From the NCBI RefSeq assembly GCF_002846575.1, contig NZ_PJND01000008.1, positions 186,001 through 250,000 of the forward strand: a stretch of DNA of 64,000 nucleotides, in the 5' to 3' direction. This DNA is from Flavobacterium lindanitolerans (GTDB taxonomy: Bacteria; Bacteroidota; Bacteroidia; Flavobacteriales; Flavobacteriaceae). The notes beneath the pieces are model-generated. The model had not been told where the DNA came from and searched no databases. It worked only from the letters and a program-made list of their open reading frames with translations. The position numbers and the translations under genes were made by a program. Every line of letters begins with the position of its first letter. Position 1 is the first letter of the stretch. Positions 40,779 through 49,475 of the stretch are shown piece after piece.

Positions 40779-41287
40779 TACTTTAAAGGAGAAAAAATAT
40801 CGTATTGCCTTATTTTTTCCCTTCCGTTGAGGAATGTAAGCTCCATCAGGAAATTGCATTGCACAATCTCACCGCCTAATTTTTCTACCAATTCGCATAC
40901 TGCTTTTGCCGTTCCGCCCGTAGCCAGTACGTCATCATGTATTAATACTTTGTCGCCTTTTTGTATGGCATCGGTATGGATTTCTAACGTATCCTGTCCG
41001 TATTCCAAATCATAAGTTGCCGAAATCGTCGTAAACGGAAGTTTTTTGGGCTTTCTTACCGGAACAAAACCGGCGTTTAGTTTATAGGCCAAAAGTGTGG
41101 CAAAAAAGAATCCCCTGCTCTCCACTCCCACGACCTTATCAATTTTTACATCAGGCAAACCATTGAGTAACAGCTCCAAGCACATTTTTGAAGCTTCCGG
41201 TTCAGCTAAAAGAGGCGTTATATCTTTAAAAACAATTCCTGGTTTTGGAAAGTCCTGAATATCACGGATGTACTTTTCTATTGACAT
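40775..41287 (-). CDS. apt: Adenine phosphoribosyltransferase
   Basis: A 170-residue purine salvage enzyme that makes AMP from adenine and PRPP. Family landmarks are IRDIQDFPKPGIVFKDITPLL at residues 8-28, VVGVESRGFFFATLLAYKLNAGFVPVRKPKKLP around 53-85, and the PRPP-binding motif VLIHDDVLATGGTAKA near residue 113. The length is normal and the frame is intact. It is convergent with the 46-residue gene and divergent from the tRNA-Arg promoter region. Confidence 0.95.
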   Translation of the reverse strand: MSIEKYIRDIQDFPKPGIVFKDITPLLAEPEASKMCLELLLNGLPDVKIDKVVGVESRGFFFATLLAYKLNAGFVPVRKPKKLPFTTISATYDLEYGQDTLEIHTDAIQKGDKVLIHDDVLATGGTAKAVCELVEKLGGEIVQCNFLMELTFLNGREKIRQYDIFSPLKY

Positions 41288-41314
41288 TTTTATTACATTT
41301 AATTTAGAAATTGA

Positions 41315-41345
41315 TTTGCAAGATAAACATAATTTCCTATATTTG
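41315..41345 (+). promoter_or_regulatory. Promoter of tRNA-Arg
   Basis: TTTG (41315-41318), 19-bp spacer, TATATTTG (41338-41345): an exact -33/-7 consensus match. The start would fall about 10 nt before the tRNA. Confidence 0.82.
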
Positions 41346-41357
41346 CACCCGCATTAA

Positions 41358-41431
41358 GGCCTCGTGGCGCAACTGAATAGCGCATCTGATTACGGCTCAG
41401 AAGGTTACAGGTTTGAATCCTGTCGAGGTCA
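41358..41431 (+). tRNA. tRNA-Arg (anticodon ACG)
   Basis: A 74-nt cloverleaf. The acceptor stem is GGCCTCG/CGAGGTC with one G-T pair and discriminator A. The D stem is GCGC/GCGC, and the anticodon stem is TCTGA/TCAGA with loop TTACGGC, giving anticodon ACG (A34 normally edited to inosine to read CGU/CGC/CGA). The T stem is ACAGG/CCTGT with loop TTTGAAT. CCA is not encoded. A consensus promoter lies just upstream and a perfect-palindrome terminator just downstream, so it is a single-gene unit. Confidence 0.96.
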
Positions 41432-41440
41432 CTTCAAAAG

Positions 41441-41473
41441 GACAAATCAAAATTTTGATTTGTCTTTTTTTTT
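41441..41473 (+). terminator. Terminator of tRNA-Arg
   Basis: A perfect 24-bp palindrome (GACAAATCAAAA / TTTTGATTTGTC) followed by a run of T residues, 9 nt after the tRNA. Confidence 0.85.
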
Positions 41474-41597
41474 ATCTCATAAACTCTTTTATTAAACAGT
41501 AATATAAATCGTAAGGCTTCATTCGCCTCACTGTTGGGTATTTATATATAATAAGTTTCATAGCAAAGTGTTTAAAGGATGGCTGGAATAAATGTAA

Positions 41598-41624
41598 TAA
41601 AAAACCCGTGCCTGGCACGGGTTT
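41598..41624 (-). terminator. Intrinsic terminator after subtilase gene
   Basis: AAACCCGTGC / GCACGGGTTT hairpin with a 3-nt loop, then a T-rich run on the minus strand, just past the subtilase stop at 41634. The remaining gap to the tRNA terminator holds nothing recognisable. Confidence 0.85.
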
Positions 41625-41633
41625 AAAAATTAT

Positions 41634-44600
41634 TTATTTCTTAATCAGCTTTTTAGTATCTACTATCTTACCATTACTTATCAGGGCTACCGTATAAAGG
41701 CCGCTTGGATAATTGGAGATATCTATGCTAATTTCAGTATTTTTTACATCCAGGATGTAATTGTTAGAGGCTCTGTTTGCACCATAGCTTCCAATGATTG
41801 ACAGATAGGCAGAATTTGTGTCGTTCAGCTTGTATCCTACTGTAACATTGTCTTGCGCAGGGTTAGGAGCAATACCTCCTAAAGTACTAGGATTAAGTGT
41901 TACGGCTACTTCGGCATAATCTTTAGTTCCGTCTGCCAGGGCTACTACTTCAAGCTTGTATTTCTTAGCAATGTCTACCGCTACTGTCAGATCTTTTCCC
42001 TGATAGATAAGTTTGCCATCAGCATACCAATTGTAAATCACTGCTTCATTTAACTGTGCTGCACTGAAGGTAATGATTTCGTCCCTATCTGCTTTTTTAT
42101 CGCCTCCTGCATCAGCAGAAAGTCTTCTGCCTTCAGTTTTTCCTTTATTAACCAGATAGGTCTCGCCACCTACCACGTTTCCGGTTTCAAGGTCGCGTTG
42201 CACAATATGGTAAACAAACTGCTGTGGCCTGGCTTCATCGTTCGTAAAATTAAAGGTCAGATTAAGCGTTCCCAGTTCTTCAGGCTGGAACACGATGTTA
42301 TTCAGAGTGGCATAGTTTGACCTGACCAGGTATGCCATTCTTTCCCGACCTTCAACAAATCCACGGGCTAGTCCGCCGCCTTGCTGCCATGCTCTGTAAA
42401 GCCTTTCATCCATTTTAATAGCTACCTGAGCTTGCTCAAAAATAGGTCGCACGCCAGGAATGTCTTCGGCAATAAATTCTAATAAATATTTTTTAGGAAC
42501 TCTGACAGGATTACCAACTCCTACAACACCTCCTATGCTTCCGTTAGCCAATACATCGACAACGGTTACGTTTTTCCACGCAATATTATTGTTGTTCTTA
42601 ACATTCATATTGAGGTCTGCTGTTTCCGGGAAGGTCATCGGGTCATTGGCGGCTTCAATTCGTGTTAGCAGACAGAAATGCCATGGTTCGGGATTGATAG
42701 GCGCATAGTCGGCAGGGTTTGGAACGTTCCATGCAAAGGCTATAATGGTTTCTTCTCCCGGTTGAAGTACCGGAATCGGGATTCCTGCCAACGCTCCAAT
42801 CTGTTTGCCCATTAGCACACCGCCTACGTAATAGGTTCCGTTCCAACTCAACGGCCAAGCCAATGAGGTTCCGGCCTTTGCCCAATATAGTTTTAAGCGT
42901 TCACTTCCTGTTGAAGCCACACAGCTTTTGTTTCTTACACGTACATAAACATAGTTTGGGTTAGTTGGGCTATAATCCGGATTTTGATGTACCAAACCGT
43001 TATCATTATAATTTCGTACCCAGATATCTTCACTGGCCCACATGTATGGCGAGATGGTATTCGGTTCAATTCCTAAATCACCGGGACTATCTTTTACATA
43101 CAAATCTAAGGTTGGTGAATACATCTGCTGCGCAAGTTGTACGGCAGCATAGGCGTCTATCAATCCATAACCTAACTGTTCGTTCCATGTTCCGTTACCT
43201 CTTCCTGCTGTGGGTGAAAAGACATAGCTTGGCAATTTTTGAGAAGTGCTTTCTATAATGTCGCGTACTTGCTGACCTGTAAGACATGGATTTACTGAAA
43301 GAATCAGGGCTACCAATCCGGTTACGTGCGGTGCTGCCATTGAAGTACCGTCCATCGATCCCACGCTGTTGGTTGGAAGTGTAGACAGAATATTGCTACC
43401 TGGGGCTACTACGTCTAGTTTTGGACCATAACCCGAAAAGCTGGATCTTGATCCTGAAGAGGTGATCGATCCTACAGTCAGAATATTATCGTGAAAGTTA
43501 CCCGGATAATCCATTACCGGCCCGCCGCCGCCATAGTTTCCTGCTGCAAAAACCACAAGGGTTCCTTTTCCTCCCCTGCCGTTTGTCATAGCGTTGACGA
43601 TGGCATTTTCCAAAGCCAAACTATACAGCTGGGCATAAAATATTCCACCCTGGTCGCCCCAGGAATTGTTAATTACATCTGCTCCATTTGCTACGGCCCA
43701 GTTAATACCGCCAGCCAGTTGTAATGAGATGCCCGGAACAACCCCTAATGAGTGGCTTACTGAAATTAGTTTTGATTTTGGTGCTACTCCAACTACCTGA
43801 AGGTTGTTGTCTTTTATGGCTCCTACAGTTCCTGCCACATGGGTACCGTGTGTATTACCCGAGATAAAAACGCTAGGACTTGAACCACTCTGTGCGTCAA
43901 AACTCAAAGGTGAGATGTTGGCAGCCAGGTCATTGTGTGGCTTGTAGATTCCCTGATCAAGGATGGCTACATTCACGCCATTTCCCTGTGAAAGCGTCCA
44001 GGCCTGACAGGCGTTGATATCGACATTTGGGTTGGCACTGTTGTTAAGCCCCCAAAGACTGCCAAAGTTAGTGTCGTTAGTACAAACAGACCTGAAATTG
44101 AACATGAATGCCGGGTCAATACCTTCAAACTGTCCGGTTTCATAAAACAGGTTCGCCATCTGCAGTGAGTTGCTTTGGTTTTCCGGCTCTACTGCCATCA
44201 CGTACCATAAAGGCATTCCATAAATCTGCTGTACGATTTTTACATTATTCTCTGAGGCCATCTTTTTAAGCAACTCAAATCCTCTTTCGTCTTTCAGTTT
44301 TACATAAAAAAGGCTGGAAGTTCCAATAGAAGGCGCATTAGGTCTTTTAAAGAAAAGCGAAACGCTTTTGATTCCCTTAACCTTTCTCAGGTCGCTGATG
44401 GCCTTTTCAAAGTCGGCTGCAGAAGGTTCTGACAGGAATTCCAGTTTTCCAAACTTTTGATGCTCACCTGTAGAGTTGTCGTCCTGCAATGTTACGTCTT
44501 TAAACTTAAATCCTACAAGAGCCGATTTCTCAAAGTCGGCTGAAGTATTGATGTTCAGAAATTTCCGGTCGAGGTTGAGGGCGATTTTTTGGTCTTTATA

Positions 44601-44687
44601 ATAATAGAAGTAGCTATTTTTTTGGGCATTCATCCCAATAACACTCATAAATAAAACGAGTAATAGTGTGTAAATTTTATTGTTCAT
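41634..44687 (-). CDS. T9SS-exported S8 family serine peptidase (subtilase)
   Basis: About 1017 residues from ATG 44685-44687 (signal peptide MNNKIYTLLLVLFMSVIGMNA-QKN); the longer frame to 44735 would bury this signal. Residues 20-200 form a propeptide region. The subtilisin domain has Asp244 (VAILDQGIYKPHND), His280 (NTHGTHVAGTVGA), the oxyanion Asn384 (FAAGNYGGGG) and Ser449 (DGTSMAAPHVTG). A long beta region with a PKD-like domain (AGGDKKADRDEIITFSAAQLNEAVIYNWYADGK) follows. The last 75 residues are a type A T9SS sorting domain (GGIAPNPAQDNVTVGYKL...YPSGLYTVALISNGKIVDTKKLIKK). It is therefore secreted by the type IX system, probably for nutrient proteolysis. Confidence 0.93.
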   Translation of the reverse strand: MNNKIYTLLLVLFMSVIGMNAQKNSYFYYYKDQKIALNLDRKFLNINTSADFEKSALVGFKFKDVTLQDDNSTGEHQKFGKLEFLSEPSAADFEKAISDLRKVKGIKSVSLFFKRPNAPSIGTSSLFYVKLKDERGFELLKKMASENNVKIVQQIYGMPLWYVMAVEPENQSNSLQMANLFYETGQFEGIDPAFMFNFRSVCTNDTNFGSLWGLNNSANPNVDINACQAWTLSQGNGVNVAILDQGIYKPHNDLAANISPLSFDAQSGSSPSVFISGNTHGTHVAGTVGAIKDNNLQVVGVAPKSKLISVSHSLGVVPGISLQLAGGINWAVANGADVINNSWGDQGGIFYAQLYSLALENAIVNAMTNGRGGKGTLVVFAAGNYGGGGPVMDYPGNFHDNILTVGSITSSGSRSSFSGYGPKLDVVAPGSNILSTLPTNSVGSMDGTSMAAPHVTGLVALILSVNPCLTGQQVRDIIESTSQKLPSYVFSPTAGRGNGTWNEQLGYGLIDAYAAVQLAQQMYSPTLDLYVKDSPGDLGIEPNTISPYMWASEDIWVRNYNDNGLVHQNPDYSPTNPNYVYVRVRNKSCVASTGSERLKLYWAKAGTSLAWPLSWNGTYYVGGVLMGKQIGALAGIPIPVLQPGEETIIAFAWNVPNPADYAPINPEPWHFCLLTRIEAANDPMTFPETADLNMNVKNNNNIAWKNVTVVDVLANGSIGGVVGVGNPVRVPKKYLLEFIAEDIPGVRPIFEQAQVAIKMDERLYRAWQQGGGLARGFVEGRERMAYLVRSNYATLNNIVFQPEELGTLNLTFNFTNDEARPQQFVYHIVQRDLETGNVVGGETYLVNKGKTEGRRLSADAGGDKKADRDEIITFSAAQLNEAVIYNWYADGKLIYQGKDLTVAVDIAKKYKLEVVALADGTKDYAEVAVTLNPSTLGGIAPNPAQDNVTVGYKLNDTNSAYLSIIGSYGANRASNNYILDVKNTEISIDISNYPSGLYTVALISNGKIVDTKKLIKK

Positions 44688-45332
44688 GATTTCATAGTTT
44701 AGGTTTCTAATTGTTTTAGGTATGCTAAAAGGCAACCTCAGTTCATGGGGGATGAATTGACTTTAGATTCATCTGTAGAAAGGTGGGTATGTTTAGTAAG
44801 TTTGCCATAGTATATAGTAGAGGTGGTAGCTCTTTATATAACCGTTAAAAATGCAAATCCTTAAAATTCAATAGGTTTACCGAATTTACGATACACAAAA
44901 AGCCTATCCTTACGGCTTTCCCCATCTGGTCCTTTTTTCTGAAAATGAACGTCTAATCTTACGTATTTTTAGTCTGCGCGTAGTTTTAAAAAAAGGGGCT
45001 GAATACCCGTTTTTGTTTGTTTTTTCTTAAAAATCGTTATGGGTTTATTTTGAAAAAGACTTCTTGATTTTTTTAAAAAATTTTTTTTTTATTATTTCCA
45101 AAAAATGACCTAATTACGTTTTTCCTCAATAAAAAAAGACAAATAACTGTACTTCAAAATATTACACACAATCACAAGGTTCGAATTTGTATCCAAATGT
45201 TTACAAAACATAAAAAAAGAGGCATTTTAGCCTCTTTTTTTATTCGGAATAATTTGACACTAAAGTCCGATAATTTTGATACCAAATTTACCGGTCTACT
45301 GTGCTTTTGAACTCTCCAATCTTCTAATGCCT
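44688..45332. other. 645-bp AT-rich intergenic region upstream of subtilase
   Basis: No coding frame is convincing. Contents: the subtilase 5' region, homopolymer A/T tracts (45063-45095), and a terminator near 45212-45241. I found no TAnnTTTG element in the correct orientation close to the subtilase start, so its promoter remains unlocated. The size of this region leaves room for regulatory sequence or a small RNA, but I see no direct evidence of either. Confidence 0.55.
45212..45241. terminator. Bidirectional hairpin downstream of luciferase-like gene
   Basis: AAAAAAAGAGGC / GCCTCTTTTTTT stem with a 6-nt loop, A and T tracts on both sides; about 90 bp past the stop of the minus-strand gene at 45333. 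Confidence 0.75.
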
Positions 45333-46349
45333 TTACTGGCTGTTCCTCTCATTTATAATCTCGGACAAAATCTGATACGACACAACTCTATCCTTATGCG
45401 CATGCATATTGGAAACTACCATAAGTTCATCGACACCGATTTCTAAAAGGAATTTATCCAATTGCTTGGCAACCGCTTCTTTTCGTCCTACAAATGAGTA
45501 TTTAAGCATCTCTCGTACCGCAGGATTATGCTGTATCATCATTAGCTCGTCGGTCATTTCCATTGGTGGTTGGAGTGCTTCTCTTTTTCCTGTAAGGATA
45601 CCGAGGAACATGCGAATGAGCGATGTAAAATTTCTTTCTGCTTCATCGTCGGTATTAGCCGCTATGACATTGACTCCGGCAATGGTATAAGGCTTGTCAA
45701 GCCACTCCGATGGTTGGAACTCCTTTCTGTATATATCCAACGCCTCTTGCAGCAAACCGGTAGCAAAATGGCTTGCAAAAGCATAAGGCAGTCCCATTTT
45801 TGCAGCAAGGTGTGCACTGTCCAGACTGGAGCCTAAAATATACAGCGGTACATTCACTCCTTCAGCCACAACCGCTCGTACCTGCGACCACTCATTCTCA
45901 TTTGAAAAATACTTTTGTATCTGCTTAATCTCTCCCGGAAAATTGTGTACTGACTGCATTCTGTCACTACGTATGGCATGCGCCGTAATCTGGTCAGTAC
46001 CCGGTGCCCTGCCCAATCCCAAATCAATTCGATTTGGATAAAGCCTGCCGAGCGTACCAAACTGCTCTGCCACGATAAGCGGCGAATGGTTGGGCAGCAT
46101 AATACCTCCGGAACCTACCCTTATGGATTTGGTATTTCCGGCTATGTGCCCGATAAGAACCGATGTAGCTACACTCGCTACATGAATCATATTATGATGT
46201 TCTGCCAGCCAGAATCGCTTGTAACCCATTTCTTCTGTTTTTTGGGCAAGGTCTACGCTATTCTTAAATGTCTGTTCTATTGTCACCCCGCTCGATACGA
46301 TAGCCAGTTCCAATATCGAGTAGGCTGTTTTTTTATTTGTTGTTTCCAT
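45333..46349 (-). CDS. LLM class flavin-dependent oxidoreductase (luciferase-like)
   Basis: A 338-residue TIM-barrel flavoprotein. Family stretches are YSILELAIVSSGVTIEQTFKNSVDLAQ near the start, GYKRFWLAEHHNMIHVASVATSVLIGHIA near residue 40, VGSGGIMLPNHSPLIVAEQFGTLG and LGLGRAPGTDQITA near residue 113. These match group 1 YvbT/YhbW-type proteins, FMN-dependent enzymes with unknown substrate. It is the last gene of a tight minus-strand run after msrBA and a second msrA (6 bp gap). A role in methionine sulfoxide repair or sulfur metabolism is suggested by context only. Confidence 0.88.
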   Translation of the reverse strand: METTNKKTAYSILELAIVSSGVTIEQTFKNSVDLAQKTEEMGYKRFWLAEHHNMIHVASVATSVLIGHIAGNTKSIRVGSGGIMLPNHSPLIVAEQFGTLGRLYPNRIDLGLGRAPGTDQITAHAIRSDRMQSVHNFPGEIKQIQKYFSNENEWSQVRAVVAEGVNVPLYILGSSLDSAHLAAKMGLPYAFASHFATGLLQEALDIYRKEFQPSEWLDKPYTIAGVNVIAANTDDEAERNFTSLIRMFLGILTGKREALQPPMEMTDELMMIQHNPAVREMLKYSFVGRKEAVAKQLDKFLLEIGVDELMVVSNMHAHKDRVVSYQILSEIINERNSQ

Positions 46350-46355
46350 AGTGTG

Positions 46356-46874
46356 TTATGCATCTAATTGTTTCAGATGCCTTAGCTTATCAGTGTCTGC
46401 AAGCTTAGAAAACCGTTCCATGATAAGCTTTAATTTGGGATTGATATAAAGTTCGCAAAAAGGTTTTTGCGGGTCATTAAAATAATAATCCAACAACTCC
46501 TCTCTGCTTGAGGTAAATGCCCCGTAGGGCAATACTTTTGTAATGATAGTACTTTCAAACTCTGGTTGTAGGGTTTCGATGGCTTCTTTGGCCGATTCTG
46601 CATCCTGAACATTAAATGTATAGATGGCAGAGCGATATTTGCCACGCATTGAATGTTGTGAGGTACTGCTGTGAGTATGCAGATGGATAGCAATAAGTGT
46701 ATCGAAGGAAATAATATCGTCATTATATTCGACAATCACTCCTTCTGAAAATGACATATCTGAACCAGTTGAGGCAATCCAACCCTGTTGCACAGACACT
46801 ATGCCTTTTAACGAGGAAAATACAGCCTCAGTACACCAATGGCATCCACCACCAAATCCCGCCTGCCTAATCAT
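46356..46874 (-). CDS. Divergent MsrA-like peptide methionine sulfoxide reductase
   Basis: A 172-residue MsrA-fold protein. The active site reads GGGCHWCTEAVF (Cys11, Cys14) where canonical MsrA has GCFW. The usual GYxGG turn reads QGWIAS, the TGHAE motif is missing, and RQGxDxGxQYRS is reduced to SMRGKYRSAIY. The C-terminal CELYINPKLK retains a likely resolving cysteine. The frame is intact. It follows the MsrBA fusion gene by 2 bp and precedes the luciferase-like gene by 6 bp, so all three are cotranscribed. It may have a changed substrate, for example free methionine sulfoxide or another sulfoxide, or reduced activity. Confidence 0.82.
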   Translation of the reverse strand: MIRQAGFGGGCHWCTEAVFSSLKGIVSVQQGWIASTGSDMSFSEGVIVEYNDDIISFDTLIAIHLHTHSSTSQHSMRGKYRSAIYTFNVQDAESAKEAIETLQPEFESTIITKVLPYGAFTSSREELLDYYFNDPQKPFCELYINPKLKLIMERFSKLADTDKLRHLKQLDA

Positions 46875-46876
46875 GC

Positions 46877-47869
46877 TTATTTTAATTCTCCTTCCTTCGT
46901 GTCTTTCAGCCTGTTCTTAAAAAGTTCCCTGAATTTTCTTAGTTTCGGATTGATAACCGCCTGGCAATAGCCTTCCTGAGAATTATTGGAATAATAATCC
47001 TGATGGTATTCTTCCGCTTTATAAAAGTATTCCAATGGGGCCACTTCTGTAACAATAGGTTCATCGTAGACTGCCTGGATTTCCGCAATGACTTGCTCCG
47101 CCTCTTTTTTCTCAGCTTCATTCCTGTAAAAGATAGCGCTTCTGTACTGTGTGCCAACGTCGGCTCCCTGCCTGTTCAAAGTTGTCGGGTTATGCGTGCT
47201 CAGGTGTATGCGAAGCAAATCACCATAGGTTATTTCATCAGGATTGTAAGTCACTTCTATAACTTCGGCATGGCCTGTCAGTCCGCTACAAACTTCCCTG
47301 TAAGTAGGATTTGCAATTTTGCCACCGCTATAGCCGCTTTCTACTTTCGTGACACCTTTCAGTTGGTTAAATACTGCTTCGGTACACCAAAAACAGCCTC
47401 CTCCAAAAGTCGCTTTTCTTTCGTTACTTTCTACCTTTTTAAGGGCTACAGCGTTCATGCAATATCTTAATCCACCAGGACCCGGCCCATCAGGAAAAAC
47501 ATGTCCTAAATGCGCATCGCAGGTATTGCATGTGGTTTCAACACGCACCATTCCATAACTTATATCCTTATGGTAGGCAATGGCGTTTTCGGTGACGGGC
47601 TGAGTAAACGATGGCCAACCGGTACCGCTTTCAAATTTTTCATTGGCATCAAAAAGCAATGTCCCGCAGCAAACGCAGGCATATTTTCCCGGTTCAAACA
47701 GGGAACACATCTCTGAACTATGCGCCCGCTCAGTGCCTTTTAAGCGGGTAATCCTGAACTCCTCAGGCGTAAGCAGCTTTTGCCACTCATCATTTGTTTT
47801 TATAACTTTTTTGTCTGGAACGGGGTTACCGGTGCCGGCAAACCGTATGATATCAATCCATTTTAGCAT
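46877..47869 (-). CDS. msrBA: MsrB-MsrA fusion, peptide methionine sulfoxide reductase
   Basis: A 330-residue bifunctional enzyme. MsrB comes first: zinc cysteines in CVCC at 65-68 and CNTC at 114-117, FESGTGWPSFTQP near 79, and catalytic Cys137 in GLRYCMNAVAL. MsrA follows: nucleophile Cys159 in GGGCFWCTEAVF, GYSGGKIANPTYREVCSGLTGHAEV, RQGADVGTQYRSAIF and the C-terminal resolving-cysteine region YCQAVINPKLRK. It reduces both R- and S-methionine sulfoxide. No signal peptide, so it is cytosolic. It leads a three-gene run with a divergent msrA and a luciferase-like gene. MsrB-A order is the reverse of many MsrAB fusions but is known. Confidence 0.93.
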   Translation of the reverse strand: MLKWIDIIRFAGTGNPVPDKKVIKTNDEWQKLLTPEEFRITRLKGTERAHSSEMCSLFEPGKYACVCCGTLLFDANEKFESGTGWPSFTQPVTENAIAYHKDISYGMVRVETTCNTCDAHLGHVFPDGPGPGGLRYCMNAVALKKVESNERKATFGGGCFWCTEAVFNQLKGVTKVESGYSGGKIANPTYREVCSGLTGHAEVIEVTYNPDEITYGDLLRIHLSTHNPTTLNRQGADVGTQYRSAIFYRNEAEKKEAEQVIAEIQAVYDEPIVTEVAPLEYFYKAEEYHQDYYSNNSQEGYCQAVINPKLRKFRELFKNRLKDTKEGELK

Positions 47870-48068
47870 TTTTAATTTCCTTTCTTTTTTTACTTAGGAT
47901 TATGTAATGTATAGTATAAAAAGTATGCCAAATAGGGTTTGGTTGTTTATCTGTAAAAAATCAGCCCTTTTGTCATGTTCAAAAAAATGGAAAAATCATG
48001 TGCCAAATTATAAATCTGGCGGCCAATAGCCGCCAGTTAAAGAATCAGTTATTTTTCAAAATGCAGGC

Positions 48069-48824
48069 TTAAAAACCATATATGCCACCTCCAACACTAA
48101 TTTTCTCGCCGGTAATCCATGCGGCATCATCGGAGGCAAGAAATACGGCCACTTTTGCAATATCATCTGGCTGGCCAGTACGGCCGAGTGGTGTTTTAGA
48201 AACAAAACTTGCTTCGGCCTCACTACCAATAAATCCCGCACTATGAGAGCCCTCAGTCTCTACTATGCCCGGAAGAATTGAATTGATACGGATGTTCCTG
48301 CCGGAAAATTCCTTAGACAACGCAATCGTAATGGCATCCAATGCCGTTTTTGTTGCAGAATATACAGAACCAGTAGGCAAAGGCGAATTGCTTGCACCCG
48401 AACTGATATTGATAATGTTTCCACCCTTATCTCCAAAAAGCTTAAGGGATTCCTGAATTGCAAATATCGATCCCAGCACATTAATATTGAATGATTTATG
48501 AAAAGTTTCCGCAGATATCTGTTCGATTGGTTCATACAAATAAACGCCCGCGTTGTTCACTAAAATGTCCAGTGAGCCGAATGTATTTCTGGTTTCTTCA
48601 AATATTCTTGCCACATCGGCTTCTTTCGACACGTCACCCTGAACGGCTATGGCAGTTCCTCCCTGCTCAGTAATTGCCCTAACTACTTTGTCTGCTCCTT
48701 CTTTGCTCGAAGCATAATTTACTACCACCTTTGCGCCCTCAGCTGCAAAATATTTTGCTATCGAAGCCCCTATTCCTTTAGATGCTCCTGTAACTATAGC
48801 TACCTTGTCTTTTAATTTACTCAT
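48069..48824 (-). CDS. SDR family oxidoreductase (FabG-like), divergent from hxlR
   Basis: A 251-residue classical short-chain dehydrogenase. The NAD(P) motif is TGASKGIGASIA (residues 13-24), NNAG is near 89, and the catalytic Ser and YSATK are in NIISSGASNSPLPTGSVYSATKTALDAI. The C-terminal ITGEKISVGGG is typical of glucose-dehydrogenase/FabG-type SDRs. The substrate is unknown. The start is separated by 110 bp from a divergent HxlR regulator; imperfect inverted repeats between the two genes make control by that regulator likely. Confidence 0.9.
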   Translation of the reverse strand: MSKLKDKVAIVTGASKGIGASIAKYFAAEGAKVVVNYASSKEGADKVVRAITEQGGTAIAVQGDVSKEADVARIFEETRNTFGSLDILVNNAGVYLYEPIEQISAETFHKSFNINVLGSIFAIQESLKLFGDKGGNIINISSGASNSPLPTGSVYSATKTALDAITIALSKEFSGRNIRINSILPGIVETEGSHSAGFIGSEAEASFVSKTPLGRTGQPDDIAKVAVFLASDDAAWITGEKISVGGGIYGF

Positions 48825-48852
48825 TTTTTAATCTGTTTAAAATTTTGAAATA

Positions 48853-48860
48853 CAAAGCTA
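48853..48860 (-). promoter_or_regulatory. -7 element of divergent SDR gene
   Basis: The minus strand reads TAGCTTTG, matching TAnnTTTG, 29 bp upstream of the SDR ATG at 48824. Confidence 0.45.
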
Positions 48861-48880
48861 TATACATCTGATTTATTTAA

Positions 48881-48928
48881 GTAACTTTGTAACCAAAAGT
48901 AACAGTAACCTTGAGGTAACAAAGTAAC
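48881..48928. promoter_or_regulatory. Candidate HxlR operator between divergent SDR and hxlR genes
   Basis: GTAACTTTGTAACC (48881-48894) and GGTAACAAAGTAAC (48915-48928) form an inverted repeat with 12 of 14 positions matching. Extra AGTAAC copies lie between them. TAACTTTG (48882-48889) within the left arm is a good plus-strand -7 element for hxlR, so binding would affect its own promoter. Confidence 0.6.
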
Positions 48929-48934
48929 AACAGC

Positions 48935-49288
48935 ATGGAATGCACACCCCGTATAGAAGAACAGCATAAAAAGGAAATGATGGCCGTTCAGGATTCAATG
49001 GATGTATTGAACGGTAAATGGAAAATAGCGATACTCTCCTCTATCTGCTACTACAATAAGAGACGATTTTCAGACATACTGAATGATGTTAAAGGTATTT
49101 CCAACAAGATGCTAAGTAAAGAGTTAAAAGAATTGGAAATAAATAAATTGGTCCGACGTACAGTTCTGAACACACAGCCTATTTCGGTATTGTATGAGCT
49201 TACGGAACATGGCCTTACCCTTAAAACACTAATCACCCATTTGGTAGAATGGGGAATTCAGCATCGAAAAGAAATTACTAAGAAATAG
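48935..49288 (+). CDS. HxlR family transcriptional regulator
   Basis: A 117-residue winged-helix protein. It begins MECTPRIEEQ, with Cys3 in the position where redox- or aldehyde-sensing HxlR members keep a conserved cysteine. The family core is present: VLNGKWKIAILSSICYYNKRRFSDILNDVKGISNKMLSKELKELEINKLVRRTV and YELTEHGLTLKTLI. HxlR proteins usually control a nearby oxidoreductase, here the divergent SDR at 48.1-48.8 kb and possibly the SDR at 49.5 kb. The inverted repeats upstream are candidate operators. Confidence 0.9.
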   Translation: MECTPRIEEQHKKEMMAVQDSMDVLNGKWKIAILSSICYYNKRRFSDILNDVKGISNKMLSKELKELEINKLVRRTVLNTQPISVLYELTEHGLTLKTLITHLVEWGIQHRKEITKK

Positions 49289-49433
49289 CCGATAACACCT
49301 CTATATCTTAGGTAGCAGACATTCATAAAACAGGGCTGTATGGAATGCGGTCAAAATACTTCCACCACATAAATTGTTTGATTTTTGCAATTATCGCTTT
49401 GTTTATTACAAAAAAAGAAATGACTACACAGAC

Positions 49434-49441
49434 TAACTTTG
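49434..49441 (+). promoter_or_regulatory. -7 element of second SDR gene
   Basis: TAACTTTG, 34 nt upstream of the ATG at 49476. It is the same octamer as in the hxlR operator, but the wider inverted repeat is absent here. Confidence 0.45.
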
Positions 49442-49475
49442 TCTTATAATTTTTAATTTTAAAAAAACAAAGATC

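Noticed and set aside
44688..45332. Small RNA or riboswitch upstream of the subtilase
   Set aside because: No recognisable aptamer or consensus promoter was found; the length alone is not evidence.
46356..46874. msrA pseudogene
   Set aside because: Frame and active-site cysteine are intact and spacing is operonic; it is better seen as a divergent enzyme.
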